This document shows positions 12,666 through 24,819 of a DNA stretch of 64,000 nucleotides, one piece after another. The number at the start of each line of letters is the position of its first letter. The first letter of the stretch is position 1. The position numbers were made by a program, and so were the translations under genes. The notes under the pieces are model-generated. The model did not search any database, was not told the origin of the DNA, and worked only from the letters and a program-made list of their open reading frames with translations. The DNA comes from Ipomoea triloba. Lineage: Eukaryota; Streptophyta; Magnoliopsida; Solanales; Convolvulaceae. Location of the stretch: assembly GCF_003576645.1 (NCBI RefSeq), contig NC_044917.1, positions 9,550,638-9,614,637 of the forward strand, given 5' to 3'.

Positions 12666-13020
12666 GTTCCAATGAGACCACCTCCCCCGTGAGATTGTAA
12701 GACCCAACATGAATGCATACAAACTATTACAGGATAGATTGTATATATTGTGTGCCTGAAATTTTAGATTGTATGCATTACTATAGAAGATTGTGTGCAT
12801 TTATGTTTGGGTCTCACGAGGGAGGTGGTCTCATTTGGTAACGAATCTAGGCTTGTGTGTTCAAATGAGAACACTTCCTTACGTGAGAACGTGCATACAA
12901 GCATGAGTGCACAAAATCTACTCCAAGGTCTCCACCATCGTCCATACATGCTTTGGAGTAGATTGTGTGCACTCATACTTGTTTGCACGTTCTCACATAA
13001 ATAAGTGTTTTCAAATGATC

Positions 13021-13070
<50 letters not shown>
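12607..13070. mobile_element. Two adjoining palindromic elements between (TA)n tracts
   Basis: (TA)n occupies 12607-12660 and 13025-13069. The first element (12661-12845) has arms beginning CCAATGAGACCACCTCCC and inverse GGGAGGTGGTCTCATTTGG. The second (12846-13026) has arms TTCAAATGAGAACACTT and inverse AAGTGTTTTCAAATGA, continuing inward for about 70 bases. Reading frames here only mirror the palindromes. Confidence 0.75.
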
Positions 13071-13074
<4 letters not shown>

Positions 13075-13082
13075 TACTAGTG

Positions 13083-13620
13083 GACTAGAAATTATAATTT
13101 TGCTTAATCAAATCCTAGTATTTCTGTTGAAAATTAGGAACACATACCACTAGACTAGGAAGGATTGTAAGGACTAAGGGGTGATGTCTAAAGGGAGACA
13201 TCAAACCCCTTATATAGTGCAAAGGGCCCTCCATATGCTTGACAAGTGAACGACTGTAGTTTGTCTTCAATCTTGGCCATAAATGTGCCCCCTCCCAATA
13301 TTTTGATGCCAGCGCTCTTTACATAGATAAGTGGAACATCTTGTTTTTTAGTATATGAGCTGTGAGTAGTTTGGTTGGTTAGTGAGGCGTGATGTGATGC
13401 AAGGTTAGAGGTTGTGCGTTTAAACCTTAGCTTGCAAATGGAGTACGTCTTTACCATTTTGCTTCCTCCTTTTGGGCCACCACGCTTCCGTTACTTCCAA
13501 GACCATCAAGACCCATTCACCTTCATGGGCAACCATTCTCCTTTACCACCTTTTTTGGGCTTAGACTTTCCCAATAAAATAGGTCTCGATGTGCCATAAA
13601 CCTATCCGATGGACTAAAAG
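13083..13620. other. Non-coding stretch with SINE-like core
   Basis: Near 13368-13440, TTGGTTAGTGAGGCG and GCGTTTAAACCTT look like degenerate A and B boxes. The 89-residue minus and 61-residue plus frames have no family features. Confidence 0.35.
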
Positions 13621-14293
13621 TGCATTTTTTTTAACAAATATGTAAACCTTATAAAGCATATAACATATAGATCTTAAATAAACTCAATGCATATTTAAAC
13701 CTAGAACAAAGTTTCTTTAATGATCTAGATATATTAAATATGCCTTTATAAATACTTTAGACCAAGTCAAACCTATGGGAGGCTTATGGTTGAGCCTAAA
13801 AAAAATCTATTTACATGCTAGACCTTAAGCTCTCATAACAACTCATGCCTAATTTGTCAAAATTTAGTTTGACCTAACCTATTATCCTTAGTTGAACAGG
13901 TTGATATACTTAGTCAAATTGTTAAAAGTAATTATTTGGTAAATAGTGAATTGCACTAGAAAATTTGACTACAAGCCTAAAGAGAGTGTTTGGTAATTAA
14001 ACAATTGAATTTTTGATTGATTTGACCAATTTTAACTATTTTATTTGGCTAAACAACTAGAGTGCCAAATTGTTTGACTTAACTATAATTGTCAATAAGT
14101 TCAAATGAAAACACTATTATTTAAAATTATTTTTGATATCAATTGATTGCATTTTATTTTCAAACATCTAATTTATCCTTGAAAATCCGTAGCATGTCTT
14201 CTTTATAATTATGACATTAAAAAATAATAATAAAATAAATTATTGTAAATTCTGTATTTAAAAAGTCTAAAACTAAAAATAATGTAAAAGTTA

Positions 14294-14344
<51 letters not shown>

Positions 14345-14760
14345 TGTCATTATATATTATTTAAATGTTACCCGTTAATTATAAACAATTCATTTGACAA
14401 TTTTTTTAATAAATTATTAATATTATCAACGGATCAAAATCATAAATATAATATGTTATCAACTATCATTTATCTTTAATTTCCAAACACCCCAAAATAT
14501 TTTTTAAAAAATAAAAACTAAAAATAATGACATTTGGGTTAGTAGATTATTGTGTTTATTTAATTAAAAAACTATTTATCCACTAATTTATACTTTTTTG
14601 TTTATATTCGTATAATAATTTATATTATCAATGTCATTAATTTATATTTATATTGAATAATATATTACCAATAATTTATATTTATATAAGAATTTAACAT
14701 TGTAAAACTATAATATCATCAAGACAGCTTATTTTTTCCTTCTCATTTTCCCATGTCGAC
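13621..14760. other. AT-rich intergenic DNA with (TA)n at 14300-14341
   Basis: No gene seen. A pure (TA)n of about 42 bases lies inside. Confidence 0.55.
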
Positions 14761-14764
14761 AAAA

Positions 14765-16516
14765 ACTTGTGTGAGACCGTCTCACGGGTCTCAATCCGTG
14801 AGACGGGTCGGATCTTTTATTACACAGGTAAATCACATGTCATCCACGCACAATCTCACTGTCCTTGTTTCTCCCTATGTTCCTGCTACAGACAATTTCT
14901 TCCCAGATTAATCGACTTCGGATTTCTCCCATCTCCTCCTCCTTCGCTACTGTTGATAACATCTGCAATCTATTGAACTCGACAGTGCCGATTGGCGATG
15001 ATGGGGAAGAAGGAGCTGATGATTGGGTAGGCTCTGGAATCTATGTTGAGTTTGGAGGGAAGGGATTCTTGAGAGTTTTTGTGAAGTTGATGATGAAGAT
15101 GGCCATTAATGGAAATGGTAGGAAGGTGGTGAGATCTTTGCCATTTTTTCTCAGCTTTTGAGTGCAGTGCAATGTATGAATACTTTTATATCCTTGTGTT
15201 TGTTTCACTTTTTTGAGTTAAAACCTTATTCTTAGCCTATCATTACAAGAAATGATTGATATATTTAATACTTTAAGCATTAAATATAATACTTTATATC
15301 TTAAATGTAATACTTCAAAACACAAATATAATAATTAATACTTTAAACATTAAATATAATACTTTATACCATAAATGTAATATTTCATAGCACAAATATA
15401 TAATCAATACTTTAAGCCTCATATATAATACTTTATAGCTTAAATGCAATACTCCATAACATAGTCTAAGGTAGATATATTTAATACTTTAAACATTAAA
15501 CCCAATACATTGTTGCCTAAATGTAATATTTCATAACCCAAATCTAGTACACAGTTTAAGGTAGATACATTTAATACTTTAAGCCTTATACAAAATACTT
15601 TATAGCCTAAATGTAATATTTCATAGCACTAATCTAGTACACAGTTTAAGGTAGATATATTCAATACTTTAAGCCTTAAACACAATACTATAGTCTAAAT
15701 ATAATACTTCATAGCACTAATCTAGTACACAGTTTAAGGTAGATATATATAATACTTTAAGCATTAAATTTAATACTTTATATGCTAAATTTAATATTTC
15801 ATAGCACTAATCTAGTACACAGTTTAAGATAGATATATTTAATACTTTAAGCGTTAAACACAATACTTTATAGTCTAAATGTTTCATAACACTAATCTAG
15901 TACACAGTTTAAGGTAGATATATTTAATACTTTAAGTCTTAAACACAATACTTTATAGTTTAAATGTAATACTTCATAGCACTAATCTAGTATGCAGTTT
16001 AAGCTAAGGTAGATATATTTAATACTTTAAGCTTTAAACACGTAATACTTCGTAGCCCAAATCTAGTATACAGTTTAAGGTAGATATATTTAATACTTTA
16101 AGACTTAGAAACAATAGTTTATAGTCTAAATGTAATACTTCATAGCACTAATATAATACACAGTTTAAGTTAGATATATTTAATACTTTAAGTCTTAAAT
16201 ACAATACTTTGTAGTATAAATGTAAAATGTAATACAAATGTATGAATATAAACAAGTTTACTATATTTTGTAAAAATGTAATAAAAATTTGCAATTTGTA
16301 TTCTGAGGATAAGTGAGATGAGTTTTAATTGCCTATTAATTTGGAAAAAGGTTGCCGCGCATTAAGCCCAGTATATACGCAATTACAGTTGGGTTGATTT
16401 GTTTGACTCTCCGCAGGCCGCAGCGACCAACTAGCTAAGTTAGAATACAATGATCCAAATTATATAGACTCGACCCGTCTCACGAATTTCGACCCGTGAG
16501 ACGGTCTCACACAAGT
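14765..16516. mobile_element. TIR element with gene-like insert and minisatellite (Pack-MULE-like)
   Basis: Ends ACTTGTGTGAGACC and GGTCTCACACAAGT, with inverted similarity for about 50 bases. Each end is itself palindromic (GAGACCGTCTCAC and GTGAGACGGG). A GC-richer stretch at 14820-15165 holds an open frame of 98 codons (14865-15161) with no stop and no recognised domain, which looks like captured gene sequence. A tandem array fills 15240-16210. No transposase or clean TSD, so the Mutator assignment is inferred. Confidence 0.65.
15240..16215. repeat. Minisatellite, ~90-bp period, about nine or more copies
   Basis: GTAGATATATTTAATACTTT recurs near 15471, 15560, 15650, 15739, 15828, 15914, 16009, 16080 and 16171. 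Each unit also holds TTTATAGTCTAAATGTAATA and AATCTAGTACACAG. Earlier units (15240-15470) are more diverged. Confidence 0.9.
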
Positions 16517-16519
16517 GTT

Positions 16520-17110
16520 ACCCTCCTATGTCATATTTGATCTCCAATCTTCTTTCTTCCTAATTTCCCCCCAATCCAAGCACAACAAAATCGTCCAATT
16601 TGCCTCCTAATTGCAAAACGAATCCATAGTTGACTTGCGGTGGGGAATGCTTCAATAATTCATCATTATTCCCTGGACTATTGTGATATTCTCCACACAT
16701 TTGTGTAATTGTGTGAAAAATAAATAAAAATTACATTTTTAATATATTAATAGTATATTATTTTTATACATCAAGTACATTATTTGAAAGTACATACTTT
16801 TGTATATATTATCAAATAATATACATTCAGTATACAAATAATATATTTTTAATATATTAAAAATGTATATAGTATTCATGGTCCACTAAGTAATTTTCCC
16901 GCTTCAATTACATTACTTTCATTAATTGTTTTTTTTCTTTAAATTTTTACAATTAAACTAGTGAATCACTTTTTCAGAAAAAAAAAAAAAAAGAAAAAGA
17001 AAAGAGTAGTGAATCACTCTAATAGCTTAAATCAAAATTTATCTAAATAATATTTCAAAAAAAGTAGAAGAAATAAGATTAAAACGGTCTAACAATTTAA
17101 TTGCTCTCCC
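16520..17110. other. AT-rich intergenic DNA
   Basis: No gene. Diverged TATATTA/TACATT strings recur at 16740-16880. Confidence 0.5.
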
Positions 17111-17120
17111 AAATGCAATT

Positions 17121-17516
17121 TAAGAGTCCATTTGAAAAGCAGTAAAATGAATCATTTTTCAGAAAATATTTTCCTTTCACATGTTTGGCTGCACAGTAGA
17201 AAAATGTCTTTGTGTGATTGTTTCATTTTATGAAAAATAAATAGAAATGTATAATTAAACATTTCAAATATTTTATTATAATAATATTATTTATAAATTT
17301 AAAAAAAAAAAGATTTCCGGCAGAAACTAGTAAATATTTGTTTCCGTGGAAAACCTTATTTTGAGTGTTTGAAGTCATTTTATGTCAAAATGACTAGAAT
17401 TTTCCTAGTCAATGGAAAATATTTTCTGTTCACTGGATTTTTCAATTGCATTCAAACACTGGAAATTCGGAAAATAAGTTCTAGAAATCATTTTTCTGGA
17501 TTTCCAAACACAGTCT
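17121..17516. mobile_element. Tourist-like MITE
   Basis: Left GAGTCCATTTGAAAAG is mirrored by CCAAACACAGTC on the right, with TTAA/CTAA at the borders, fitting a TAA-type target. Inner arms share CATTTTTCAGAAAATATTTT and inverse copies. Confidence 0.55.
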
Positions 17517-17519
17517 AAG

Positions 17520-18200
17520 TGTTTTAAATAACATAATTTAAGGTTATATTATTTTATAAAAAATATATATGATAATGTAGTATATAAATGGCATGACATT
17601 AATAATGTGATAGAGAGTGACAATAATGGTATAATCGAATATATAACGTGCTAATAACAAGATGATTGAATACATGAATTGGGTTTTTAAAACATGCAAG
17701 AAATAAGTGTTGCTCTTGGACTTTAGCTGAGTCAGATATTTTAATCTTGCTCCATACCAATAAGACAAAATTCATTTTTTAATTTTTTTTTAAAAATTGA
17801 GGTTACATATTTCAGTGATGATGGCAAGGGGTCTGTGTATAACTTTTTAAATAAATGGGGGACAGCACAGTACTGATGGATACCCCAGGGGTCCATGTGA
17901 AATTTTTTAGTTTTAAATGACCCCTCATTAGTTCTACCATTAAATTTCTGGAGGTCCATTATTGTCGTTTAAAAAATTTTTGGTCAATGCATTTAAACAT
18001 ACCACTTTTCCTTCTTTTTTTTTTCCTCTTTTTTTTTTTTTTAATGAAAAACTCTTTATTTTTATATATATGCACACAGTCTATACTTTGTGCAATTCTC
18101 CCAGCATGGATACACACAATCTGCATTCGTGTAATAGTTTATGTGCATTTACGAAAGATCTCACAGGAACAGGTCGATGCACTTGAACATTAGCACGCGG
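17520..18200. other. AT-rich intergenic DNA
   Basis: Pyrimidine tracts near 18005-18042. Overlapping short frames are unsupported. Confidence 0.45.
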
Positions 18201-18215
18201 GCCCACACACACACA

Positions 18216-18216
<1 letters not shown>

Positions 18217-18254
<38 letters not shown>

Positions 18255-18404
18255 AGAGAAAGAGAGAGACAGAGAGAGAGAGAGTAATATATTGCGCGTT
18301 GATTTGATGACTTGATCTGATCTAATGGCTGAAAATAGGCCGCACGACCACACCTAATGACCAGGCTGTACCTGATGATTACTCTCTCTTTCTCTCTCTC
18401 TCTA

Positions 18405-18457
<53 letters not shown>

Positions 18458-18503
18458 TGTGTGTATATATATATGTATATATATATGTGTGTATATATAT
18501 ATG

Positions 18504-18553
<50 letters not shown>

Positions 18554-18623
18554 TGTGTGTATATATATATGTATATATATGTGTGTGTATATATATATGT
18601 ATATATATATGTGTGTGTATATA

Positions 18624-18684
<61 letters not shown>
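18217..18684. mobile_element. Short element between (TA)n/(GA)n and (TC)n/(TG)n tracts
   Basis: (TA)n 18217-18251 then GA-rich 18252-18284 on the left; TC-rich 18382-18402 then a TA/TG compound tract 18404-18684 on the right, so the tracts mirror each other. The core at about 18290-18380 (TTGCGCGTTGATTTGA, then GACTTGATCTGATCTAAT) matches 41597-41680. The right tract shows higher-order repeats of (TG)n and (TA)n blocks. The long Tyr/Ile and Val/Cys frames here are translated microsatellite. Confidence 0.6.
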
Positions 18685-18689
<5 letters not shown>

Positions 18690-18707
18690 CAGAGTAAATA
18701 ACAATTG

Positions 18708-18790
18708 ACTAATTAGTTGAGTTGGAAGATGCATGTGTTTACTTAAGAAATAGGGTGAGGGTTTAAATCCTTATAGTTGCAAAACACACC
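18708..18790 (+). repeat. SINE-like fragment
   Basis: TAGTTGAGTTGGAAGATGC followed by GAGGGTTTAAATCC resembles degenerate A and B boxes. No clear tail. Confidence 0.3.
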
Positions 18791-18867
18791 ATTCTACGTA
18801 CTAAAACGCACCAAAAGACCGATAAAACACACCATTCCAAACTATAACCAAATGCACCTAGCAGACA

Positions 18868-19468
18868 AAGTAGCTGAAAAGCTAGAAGCTAGAAGCTGAA
18901 ATATGAAGAGTTGTTAAGCTCGCTGTTATGCTTAAAAGTGTTTGGTAAAATTAGCTTTTTGATATGTTGATAAATGTAAAAAAAAGGCTAAAAATGACAT
19001 CTTTATAAAATTTAAATAATTTTAAATTTAAATAGGTTTGTTTACATATTAAAATATAAAATAATGAAACCAATATATTTTAATAAAATATAAAATATGA
19101 ACATATATTTAAAAAATATATAAAGTAAAATAAAATATTTATAGTTCATGAAATTAGTTCATACAAAAATTAATGTTCAAACACACAAATGTCAAATTGA
19201 AATTACATCTAAACATATTAAAGAAAAAAGGCCAAAAGAATTTTAATTGGAAAGGTAAAAGATGTCTTTTATTTAAATTAAAATAATAAGGATAAAGATA
19301 AAAAAAGAGTTAGGAAACTACTAGATTTTTTTTTCTTTTTTTTTTTTTTTTTGAAAAGCTACTTAATAAGCTTTTATTTTAAACTATTAGTTTATTTGGA
19401 AATATTACCAAACAGAGCTTGTAGCTTAATAGTAGCTTAAAATAAGTTATAAGCTCCTAAATAAGCTC

Positions 19469-19470
<2 letters not shown>
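18868..19470. mobile_element. Truncated copy of the AGCTGAAAAG MITE family
   Basis: Similar over most of its length to the complete TTA-flanked copy at 51192-51841: GTGTTTGGTAAAATTAG, TTCAAACACACAAATGTC, and AAATAAGCTCTGC at the right edge. The left end is lost and the right edge abuts (TA)n. Confidence 0.7.
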
Positions 19471-19533
<63 letters not shown>

Positions 19534-19720
19534 TGCGCTCAAATGAAAATCAACCCTTAGGTGAGAACCGGTGAACTACTACATGAATACACATAATATA
19601 TTCCTTGAATGCACATAATCTACCTTTGAAGTAGATTGTGTGCATTCATGTAGTAAATTATGGACATACTCGAGAACACCCTCCTACATGAGAACAATCT
19701 AAGCCATATAAAACAAAAAA
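19470..19720. mobile_element. (TA)n-bounded GAGAAC-type element, one-sided
   Basis: (TA)n 19470-19530, then CTCAAATGAAAATCAACCC and GTGAGAACC. The right half has GAACACCCTCCTACATGAGA, with an inner palindrome around GTAGATTGTGTGCATTCATG. No (TA)n on the right. Confidence 0.5.
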
Positions 19721-19851
19721 TTAATCGTCATTAATCTCATGTAATGTAATTAGTGTTTAAAAAAGGACAAATTAGTCCTTTGTGTATGGAATGAAATGGT
19801 CATCTACATATGAATGAACAGATACTACAATGTAATAGAGTCGGTAGTACT

Positions 19852-19852
<1 letters not shown>

Positions 19853-19894
<42 letters not shown>

Positions 19895-21371
19895 AGAAAT
19901 AATGCAAAGGATGGCTTATGTAAAAAAAATAAGGTTAAATATCTGGCATTGATCTAGTCGAAATCAACAGTCCAAAATGAAAGAAAAATTAAAAAAAAAT
20001 AGTGGCATTATGGTAATTTTGTGTAAGTTTAGATGGTCTTTGTCTCTGAGTTCACATTTTTTTTTCTTCGACTGCATGTTTTTCCTTTTTCGAGTGCATA
20101 TTTTCCCTTTTTCGAGTGCATATGCTCTTTGTCTCTGTACATAGTTTCTCCTTTGTGTACACATCTTTGTGCCTTTGACTGCACATTTTTGGCCTCCGAG
20201 TGCACATTTATGTGCCTTCAAGTTTACAATTATTGGTCAATGTTTATTATATCTTTTGTCTTCTTATCAATAATCTATAACTAAATTTCTAATGAAATTT
20301 GTGTGATTTACAAACGACTTGTAAGGGTACTTGCTTCAATAACACTTAATTGAATAATTCTTGGTTTTGGTACTATAATTGCTTCGAGTGTGATTGAACA
20401 TATTTGTGCCTTCGAGTGTAGAATTTTGGTCATCGACTGCACATTTTTGTGCCTTCAAGTGCATTATTATGGATCAATATTTATTATATCATTTGTCTTC
20501 TTTTCAACAACGTATAATATAACTAAATTTCTAATGAAATTTGTTAGATTTACAAACGATTTGTAAGGATAATTGCTTCAATAGTATTTAAGTTTTATTC
20601 AATAACATTTAAGTTTTATAACTCTCTTTTTTTTGGTACCATAATTTTTTTTTATAGCACATCTTTGTGCCTTCTAGTGCAGAACTTTGGCCTTCAAGTG
20701 CACATTTTTTTTCCTAAGAGTGTGCATTTTGTGCCTTCAAGTGCACATTTTTGTAAAGAATAATAAATCTGGACGAAATTAATGGTTGAGATTTATGTGT
20801 TTTTTTCACCTGAAAACTCCTTTGCATATGATCCTGGACACACACACACACACATAGTGCGGTTTGTACCTTTATGCCCTTTTGTATGCACTTTGGTGTG
20901 CTTCGGAATGCACACTATTACCCCTTTGTGTACATATATGCTATTTGCGGTTGTGTGCACTCATGTGGTCATTTGTGTGCAGTCTACATGGGATTACATG
21001 CATTTTTCATACATTTTATCATCTTTTGGACATGTGCTTCGTTGTTATTCGTTATGTGCACTCACATAGCCGTTTGTGTGCATACATACAATGTCAAAAG
21101 CCTATTAGACAAATTGTAATTCTACCATAATTAAAACTCTTATAATCAAGCAAAAGTTATGCATTAAAAATCAATATAATTTTAAATGCACACAAAATTA
21201 CCATTTTACCCTTCACCAAAAAAAAATACAATTTTACTAAGTAAATTAATTATGGAAATAAGAATACCAAAAAAAAAAGAAGATCCATTAAAAGCACTTT
21301 GATGGATGATCTGGATGTGTTCTCATGTGAGAAGGTGTTCTCATATAATCATAATAAATAAATAAAAATAA

Positions 21372-21426
<55 letters not shown>
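19853..21426. mobile_element. (TA)n-bounded element with internal GTGCAC repeats
   Basis: (TA)n lies at 19853-19892 and 21372-21426. The interior of about 1.48 kb repeats GTGCCTTCGAGTGCACATTT-like units on 20040-20760. A second copy of TATTATATC and on to TAATGAAATTTGT lies near 20245 and 20480. The right edge has GTTCTCATGTGAGAAGG. Short Cys/His-rich frames come from the repeat and are not coding. Confidence 0.5.
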
Positions 21427-21428
<2 letters not shown>

Positions 21429-21697
21429 CAAATAAAAAATTAACGAAATAATGACATTTGAAATATTATAGGGTGATTTTTGTGAAAAAAAGTAATTAAC
21501 ATGTTTGGTGTTACACTAGAATCCTAACAATTAAATTATTGGAAAAGTTATTTTTAAACATTTGATTCACTTAAACTTTCTTATGAAATTTTTTAAAATC
21601 TCCCATTTACCGTTACCACATATAAACATGAAACACTAACTCAGATCATTAATACAAAATGATGAACACAAACAATTAAACTTTTTGACGAACAATG

Positions 21698-21698
<1 letters not shown>

Positions 21699-21740
<42 letters not shown>
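21699..21740. repeat. (TA)n microsatellite
   Basis: Uninterrupted TA units for about 42 bases. Confidence 0.95.
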
Positions 21741-21743
<3 letters not shown>

Positions 21744-21900
21744 TCAAAACATGAAGTGTACTTAGAATTTCCACAAATTTAAAATATGACTTAAAATATT
21801 TATAATCCTTTTGGAACTACGTCTTATTAAAAATTAATGACTATATTATAAACTTTAATTTCTTAAATTTGATTCTACTTACCCAAAAGGACCAAAAATC

Positions 21901-22873
21901 TAGGGATGTCAATCGGGCCCGAACCCGCTGGGCTAGCCCGAAAAAACCCGAAACCGACAGGGCTATATAGCCCGAATGGGTTAACCCGATAAAAAAATTA
22001 GCCCGATTAGCCCGATGACCTGATAGGGCTAGACTGAAATTAAATGGGCTAGCCCGATAGCCCGAACAATTAAAAACTATTCTTTATTATAAAAATGATT
22101 TGAAACATAACATACTTGGAATTTATAGGTGAGTTCATCTTTAGTATTTTTTTTTATCACTAGGTACATTTTTAAATAAAATTTTAATAAATATATAAAT
22201 AAAAATATATATTATATATAATTAATAAATAAATAAATATATATATATATATAATATATATATATATATTTATTTATTTATTAATTATATATAATATATA
22301 TTTTTATTTATATATTTATTAAAATTTTATTTAAAAATGTACCTAGTGATAAAAAAAAATACTAAAGATGAACTCACCTATAAATTGTTAATTTGTTAGG
22401 TTGGTATTTAATATTTAGATATTAGATTTTGGATTTGAGTTATGTGATGTTTCATGCATAGTTATTACGATGCGCCCCCCCTTAAGTCGCGACACCCCTT
22501 GACCGTCTTGTCGCCTAGGAAATGTTAAAATTTGTGGGTCTTAAACCGATCCGAACACCGACCCGAATTAAATTCGAACCGAAATCGAACCGTTGCAATT
22601 GCATTTGTTAAACTCAATGCTCATTCGGTTGACCCGTTCTAACGAATCCGGATCCGGTTGACGACTTGACCCGTTTTATCGAATGTAAGTATTCATTTTT
22701 TATTTCAGTTCAAATAGTCTAACCCGCCCAATAAGCCCGACAACCCGAAGATTAGGGTTAGGGCTAACCCGAATCCGAGATTAAAATAATAATTAACCGA
22801 CAACCCGAATCCAATAAGCCCGACAACCCTACCGGGCCCGAAACCGACAGGGTTAGCCTGATTGACATCCCTA
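21901..22873. mobile_element. Non-autonomous hAT element, 8-bp TSD, with nested palindrome
   Basis: Ends TAGGGATGTCAATC and GATTGACATCCCTA. CAAAAATC flanks both sides (21893-21900 and 22874-22881). Ends are dense in AGCCCGA/GGGCTAGCCCG motifs. A perfect 267-bp palindrome is nested inside (22120-22386). No transposase. Confidence 0.92.
22120..22386. repeat. Perfect 267-bp palindrome (133-bp arms, 1-base centre)
   Basis: Base i pairs with base 44506 minus i in every segment checked, including matching runs of nine T (22147-22155) and nine A. The first unpaired positions are 22119 and 22387. Arms start AATTTATAGGTGAGTTC. AT-rich, unlike its C/G-rich host. Confidence 0.92.
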
Positions 22874-22889
22874 CAAAAATCTTCACCAA

Positions 22890-24150
22890 TTTTGTTATAT
22901 CATATGTTGTGGTATTAAAATAATTTTTATTCATTGTTTATCATGAATTAACCGCCCTCCTCCAACGTAAAAAAAAAATTATATATACTTATATTGATGG
23001 TGAAAGATTTTGGGTCTTGATAAATGATCCAAAATATTATTTGCACCAATAAATTAAGTAAGTAGGAACATATATTTGCATTAAAAAAGTATGAAATTCT
23101 AAGTGTGTTTTTTGTTATAATGACAATAAACCCTCTTAAATATAAATATGCAAACTCAACTTAAATCTTAAGTACACTTTTACCTTCCTTTCCTAATCAG
23201 ATTAGAAGGTTAAAATCTTTCAAGTAAAGCAATTATATGCTGCTATGCGACTTTAGACAAGTGTGACGAATATATATAACTCGTAGCAATTATAAACATG
23301 AATTCTGTATTTTATGATGTCAAATTCTATATATTAGATCAGGGTCCACGATATAAATTGTGGTGTGGCTTAAGTGGTTTCATTTATTGTCTTTTAGTTG
23401 GTTGAACACAAGGCTTGACCATGCTTGTGGCAGTTAGGTTAAGTTACTAGTTAATTGGATTGGACGGATATTAGACACCTTATACCATATATAACTGGTA
23501 AAATCAATTATTGTAAATTTTATGGTTATTATGGTATAAGAGGAAATTATATATTAATGTGATATGATGTTGACAGCTAAATTAATGAATTATTTGACCT
23601 TTCTTAAATGCAAGTTTTTATTCTTTAAATTAATTTCCTTTTTTTATTGTGAAGTGAGGTATTGCTGGAAGCCAATCTATAAACATCTATCATATCACTC
23701 AATTTATTATGCTCAACCACTCTTATGGTACATTAATTAAAAAATAGCAAAATGGGCAGTTGTGGTTGTGGAGGGATGGAAGGGAGTAGGATATAGGAAT
23801 AAAAAAATGAATACGACAACACAATTTGATAATTTTTTGAAGTTGAGCTCACAATTCACCTTTAATAAAGATTAAAAAGCTAATTTTGTTTTTTTATGGT
23901 ATCCAAATACTAAGCACATGCTAGACTAGTGAAGTCTTAAAATGATTTATTACTTACAAACCTATGAATACTAATATAATATCAATGAGATCAGATCGAT
24001 TCAATTAGTTAAAAATGGTGTTGTTGAGAAATATGGGATTAAGAGATTAAGAACATAAAATGTAAATAAAGAAAAAAATAAAGAGTTTGCGTGATGTTTA
24101 CAATCATTATATTATAGACAATCCTAATGGTACATATACACTTTTTTTTT
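22890..24150. other. AT-rich intergenic DNA
   Basis: No gene. Around 23355-23440, GTGGCTTAAGTGGTT and GGCTTGACC are weakly SINE-like. Confidence 0.4.
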
Positions 24151-24156
24151 TTTTTA

Positions 24157-24785
24157 AAGGTTAAAGTGTCATCTAGCACCATAAACTATATCTAATTATT
24201 CATGTCGTACCCTGAACTTTCATATCGTATAAATCGAGCCACAAACCAAAAAAATAAATTCACATAAAACTTTTAGCAGGTTTCCCTGTCTTCCTGCTGA
24301 CATGGCGCAGGTTTCCAACTGATGTGGCATTTCTTTTAACCTTATGTTGTCCAAGTAAGCATTTACATATTAAAAATAAAAATTAAAAAAAAACAACAAA
24401 AAACAAAAACAAAAATCGAAGACAAAAAAAAAAAAAAGGCATTTCTATAAATATGGAAAATTGAATAAATACTAAAACAAAAAATTAGTCAAAAAATATA
24501 AATTCTGAAAAAAAAAAGTGAAACATTGAAATTGCAAAATTGAAAAGTATACATTATGAAAATAAAGAGAAGAAAATTCTGGTTATTTTAATATAATAAT
24601 TTTTTTTTAATTTTAAATATGTAAACGCTTACATGGAGAATATAATGTTAAGAGAAATGCCACATCAGACGCCATGTCAGCAAGAAGATAGGGAAATCTG
24701 CTAAAAGTTTTAGGCGAAATTTTTTTGTTAGTTTGTGGCTCGATATATACGATATGAAAGTTCAGGGTACGACATGAANATTAGG
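24157..24785. mobile_element. Foldback element with ~200-bp inverted arms
   Basis: Left CATGTCGTACCCTGAACTTT, GAGCCACAAACC and TGCTGACATGGCG are mirrored at 24665-24780 by CGCCATGTCAGCA, GGTTTGTGGCTCG-like sequence and AAAGTTCAGGGTACGACATG. The centre is A-rich. One N at 24779. Confidence 0.75.
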
Positions 24786-24819
24786 AACTCACGGCAGAAG
24801 GAAATTGAACAAGCAGTTC

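Noticed and set aside
12606..13004. Frames of 64-74 codons on both strands
   Set aside because: They arise from the palindromic arms of the (TA)n-bounded elements and encode similar mirrored peptides.
18357..18734. Long open frames of Tyr/Ile and Val/Cys on both strands
   Set aside because: They are direct translations of the TA/TG microsatellite.
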